Assembly (NCBI GenBank): GCA_041571575.1
Contig: JBFFTZ010000106.1
Span: forward strand, 1-8,156
DNA from: CAKZML01 sp041571575
GTDB taxonomy: Bacteria > Pseudomonadota > Gammaproteobacteria > Steroidobacterales > BM003
Direction of reading: 5' to 3'
Length of the DNA: 8,156 nt
The position numbers and the translations under genes are program-made. Positions 5,763 to 8,156 of this stretch are shown here, piece by piece (within the stretch, counting starts at the first letter, position 1; each line of letters opens with the position of its first letter). The notes below the pieces were generated by a model, which searched no databases, was not told the origin of the DNA, and was given only the letters and a program-made list of their open reading frames with translations.

Positions 5763-7001
5763 ATGGTGACCCAGGACATTGAAATCCGGGTGCCTGAAGA
5801 CCAGCAGGAAGGCACACGATACGTACTGCAGGGATGGCTCAAGCAGCCGGGCGATGCGGTCAAGGCATATGAGCCCATCGCGGAGCTGGAGACGGACAAG
5901 GTCGTGGTGGAACTTTCCGCACCGTCTGACGGTGTGGTGGCGAGTCTGCTTAAGCAGCCTGGTGATGAAGTTGCCCCCGGTGAGTTGGTTGCGATGATGG
6001 ATTCAAGCAGGGCCGGGGATGAAAAATCCGATGCCGGCGCTGCAAAGGTTCCCGAGGTCCGGGCAGTTGGACAGGCTGTCGAGACCAGGGAATCGGCAGG
6101 TCAGCAGGGGAAAACTTCACCCGCGGTGCGCAGGATGTTGAGCGAGCACAAGCTCACCCTGGAACAGCTTGTCGGAACAGGTCGCGGTGGTCGGGTGACT
6201 GCCCGCGACGTGGAGACTTGTCTGAAGAATGGATCCCTGGCTCCCGGGGCGAAAAGTACTCGCGGCGAGTCCTCCTCCATACGCAGCCATTTCGTGCCCC
6301 ACGACCCCATGCGCAAGCGCATTGCCGCACATATGCAGCACAGCGTACAAACGGCGCCTCACGTTACCACCATGTTTGAAGCTGACTTGTCGGCCATTCT
6401 TGCCCACAAGGCGCGTTGGGCGCCGGAATTGGCGAGCAAGGGCGAGAGACTGACTCTCACCGCGTATTTTGTGGCCGCCAGTGCGCTGGCCATGGGCAAG
6501 GTGCCGGTGGTGAACAGTCGCTGGCATGACGACAAGCTGGAAGTGTTTGACGATGTGAATATCGGGGTGGGAACGGCGCTGGGCGAACGAGGCCTGATGG
6601 TGCCGGTGCTGCGAAATACCCAGGACATGGATTTGTACCAGGTGGCTCGTGAACTGGAGCGTCTCACCGGCAAGGCACGGGACGGCACACTGGCGCCGAC
6701 GGACGTGCAGGGCGGCACTTTTACGATATCCAATCATGGGGTCAGCGGAAGCCTGATTGCCTCCCCGATAGTGATCAATCAGCCCCAGTCGGCGATTCTC
6801 GGTGTGGGCAAGCTGGAGAAGAGGGTGATCGTTCGTGAAGTGGACGGCCAGGACAGTATCCAGGTGCGGCCCATGTGCTACGTTACCCTGACCCTGGACC
6901 ACCGGGTGCTTGATGGCTTCCAGGCGAACAGTTTCCTGGATGCCCTGGTCACCGTGCTGGAGAATTGGTCACCGGATAGCGGTAGCAAGCTTCCCGGCTA
7001 G
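5763..7001 (+). CDS. Dihydrolipoyl acyltransferase E2 of the 2-oxoacid dehydrogenase
   Basis: This 412-residue E2 has one N-terminal lipoyl domain (about 5-80) with the lipoylated lysine K46 in ELETDKVVVELSAPSDG (41-57). An Ala/Gly/charge-rich linker (81-117) leads to a peripheral subunit-binding domain at about 118-152 (SPAVRRMLSEHKL, then VGTGRGGRVTARDV), which docks E1 or E3. The rest (about 177-405) is the catalytic core with GTFTISNHGVSGS (318-330) and the active-site DHRVLDG (379-385; H380 and D384). It passes the acyl group from lipoate to CoA, giving an acyl-CoA. The ATG follows the E1 stop with no gap (TGAATG), and its ribosome binding site GGAG (5754-5757) is inside the E1 gene, which should keep the two products in proportion. 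No E3 gene follows. The acyl group cannot be read from sequence. Confidence 0.94.
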   Translation: MVTQDIEIRVPEDQQEGTRYVLQGWLKQPGDAVKAYEPIAELETDKVVVELSAPSDGVVASLLKQPGDEVAPGELVAMMDSSRAGDEKSDAGAAKVPEVRAVGQAVETRESAGQQGKTSPAVRRMLSEHKLTLEQLVGTGRGGRVTARDVETCLKNGSLAPGAKSTRGESSSIRSHFVPHDPMRKRIAAHMQHSVQTAPHVTTMFEADLSAILAHKARWAPELASKGERLTLTAYFVAASALAMGKVPVVNSRWHDDKLEVFDDVNIGVGTALGERGLMVPVLRNTQDMDLYQVARELERLTGKARDGTLAPTDVQGGTFTISNHGVSGSLIASPIVINQPQSAILGVGKLEKRVIVREVDGQDSIQVRPMCYVTLTLDHRVLDGFQANSFLDALVTVLENWSPDSGSKLPG

Positions 7002-7042
7002 CTTACACACGGATTCTTAACTTTTTACTGACGGAGCAGGCA

Positions 7043-8137
7043 ATGGCCTTGGTCGAACCCAAATCTCATGTAATGAAAATCGTGCCCTATATCGCCGGCG
7101 AGGCGAAAATACCGGGTTTCGATTCTCCCGTGAAATTGTCGTCCAATGAGTCGCCCCTGGGGGCCAGTCCCGCGGCCATCAGGGCCTACGCCGACCAGGC
7201 TGGAACGCTCGAGCTTTATCCCGATGGAGCTGCTGTGGAGTTGCGCCAGGTCCTGGCCCAGACCCATGGCCTGAGCATTGACCAGGTGGTGTGCGGCACC
7301 GGTTCGGAGCAGCTTATCGACTGTGTTTGCCGGGCCTATGTCTCGCCGGGGGACGAGGTCATCTTTACCGAGTACGCGTTCGTTTGCTACCTGATCTCCA
7401 CCATGGCCGCCGGCGGCGTCCCGGTGAGAGTGCCGGAGAAGAACCTCACCGCCGACGTGGACGCCATACTCGAAAGAGTCAGCCCCCGAACCAAGGTAGT
7501 TTTTCTCGCTAACCCGAATAACCCCACAGGAACCTGGATACCGCGAGCCGAGTTACACCGATTGCGGCGTGAACTTCCGGAGCACGTGTTGCTCGTGGTG
7601 GATGCTGCCTACTCTGAGTATTGCGACCAGGATGAATACAGCTTCGGTGAGGAACTGGTTGAAGCCGAGGACGGCAATACAGTCGTGCTGCATACCTTCT
7701 CCAAGATATTTGGCCTGGCCTCCCTGAGAGTGGGTTGGGCCAGGGCGCCACGGGAAGTGGCCATGGCCCTGCACAGGGTGCGCGGTGTGTTCAATGTCTC
7801 TACCGCCGGCCAGGTGGCCGCCATCGCCGCGTTGTCTGACACGGCCCATACCCGCGCCGCCAGGCAGCACAACGATAAATGGCTGCCCTGGCTGGATGGT
7901 GAGATACGCAAGCTTGGTCTGGAGGTGACACCGAGTATCGGCAACTTCCTGCTTATGCATTTTGATGACGCCGCCCGATGCCAGTCGGCGGATGCGTTCC
8001 TGCGTGGCAAGGGACTGATCCTGCGTCCGGTAGCCAACTATGGGCTGCCCCGGAGCCTGCGCTTGTCGGTGGGTCTGGATGATGATAACCGTGCGGTTGT
8101 TGCCGCCCTGGCCGAGTGGCTGGATAGCAATCGCTAA
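7043..8137 (+). CDS. PLP aminotransferase of the HisC / aromatic type
   Basis: This is a 364-residue fold-type I aminotransferase of the histidinol-phosphate/aromatic group. It shows LSSNESPLG (32-40), LYPDG (58-62), the cofactor-cupping CGTGSEQL (84-91), LANPNNPTG (155-163), D187 and Y190 in VVDAAYSEY, the PLP lysine K221 in HTFSKIFGLASLRVGW (217-232), and LRLSVG (339-344) with the carboxylate-binding arginine R340. All catalytic residues are present and the length is normal. ATG 7043 is preceded by GGAG (7033-7036) at 6-base spacing and lies 41 bases after E2, so it is probably in the same operon. No histidine-biosynthesis gene is nearby. Pairing with a 2-oxoacid dehydrogenase and the paa cluster favours an amino acid/2-oxoacid role, with phenylalanine to phenylpyruvate the best guess. 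Histidinol-phosphate or branched-chain activity is not excluded. Confidence 0.88.
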   Translation: MALVEPKSHVMKIVPYIAGEAKIPGFDSPVKLSSNESPLGASPAAIRAYADQAGTLELYPDGAAVELRQVLAQTHGLSIDQVVCGTGSEQLIDCVCRAYVSPGDEVIFTEYAFVCYLISTMAAGGVPVRVPEKNLTADVDAILERVSPRTKVVFLANPNNPTGTWIPRAELHRLRRELPEHVLLVVDAAYSEYCDQDEYSFGEELVEAEDGNTVVLHTFSKIFGLASLRVGWARAPREVAMALHRVRGVFNVSTAGQVAAIAALSDTAHTRAARQHNDKWLPWLDGEIRKLGLEVTPSIGNFLLMHFDDAARCQSADAFLRGKGLILRPVANYGLPRSLRLSVGLDDDNRAVVAALAEWLDSNR

Positions 8138-8156
8138 AAATTCACGGAACGCGAAC

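Noticed and set aside
7002..7042. Separate promoter or terminator between E2 and the aminotransferase
   Set aside because: The 41-base gap contains a T run (7022-7026) but no stem before it and no paired -35/-10 elements, so continuous transcription is the simpler reading.

Overview
The window looks like chromosomal DNA of a G+C-rich proteobacterium. A marine-type gammaproteobacterium is my best guess from the protein sequences, but the window alone does not fix the genus. I see no insertion sequence, phage gene, CRISPR array, tRNA or rRNA. Coding density is high and most genes are tightly spaced.

Left half (1-2993, + strand): the end of paaA followed by paaB, paaC, paaD and paaE. These encode the phenylacetyl-CoA 1,2-epoxidase (the PaaABCE multicomponent oxygenase plus the PaaD maturation factor), which attacks the aromatic ring of phenylacetyl-CoA with O2 and NADPH. 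The run is compact except for a 167-base gap between paaB and paaC. That gap holds a possible 50-codon reading frame ending in an ATGA overlap with paaC, and an imperfect hairpin.

Middle (2998-3650): an Lrp/AsnC-family regulator on the - strand. It converges on paaE with only 4 bases between the two stop codons, and diverges from the next operon across a 170-base A-rich region that contains several dyad-symmetric sites.

Right half (3651-8137, + strand): a 703-residue single-chain fusion of the alpha and beta subunits of a 2-oxoacid dehydrogenase E1, then the lipoyl-bearing E2 acyltransferase directly abutting it, then a class I/II PLP aminotransferase of the HisC/aromatic type. No E3 (dihydrolipoamide dehydrogenase) is present, so a shared E3 from elsewhere is probably used.

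How they may work together: the most interesting reading is a phenylalanine route. The aminotransferase would make phenylpyruvate, the E1-E2 complex would oxidatively decarboxylate it straight to phenylacetyl-CoA, and PaaABCDE would open the way to ring cleavage. This would bypass phenylacetaldehyde, free phenylacetate and the PaaK ligase. The individual gene families are clear from sequence. The joint pathway and the substrate assignments are inference, and branched-chain 2-oxoacids remain the main alternative substrate.
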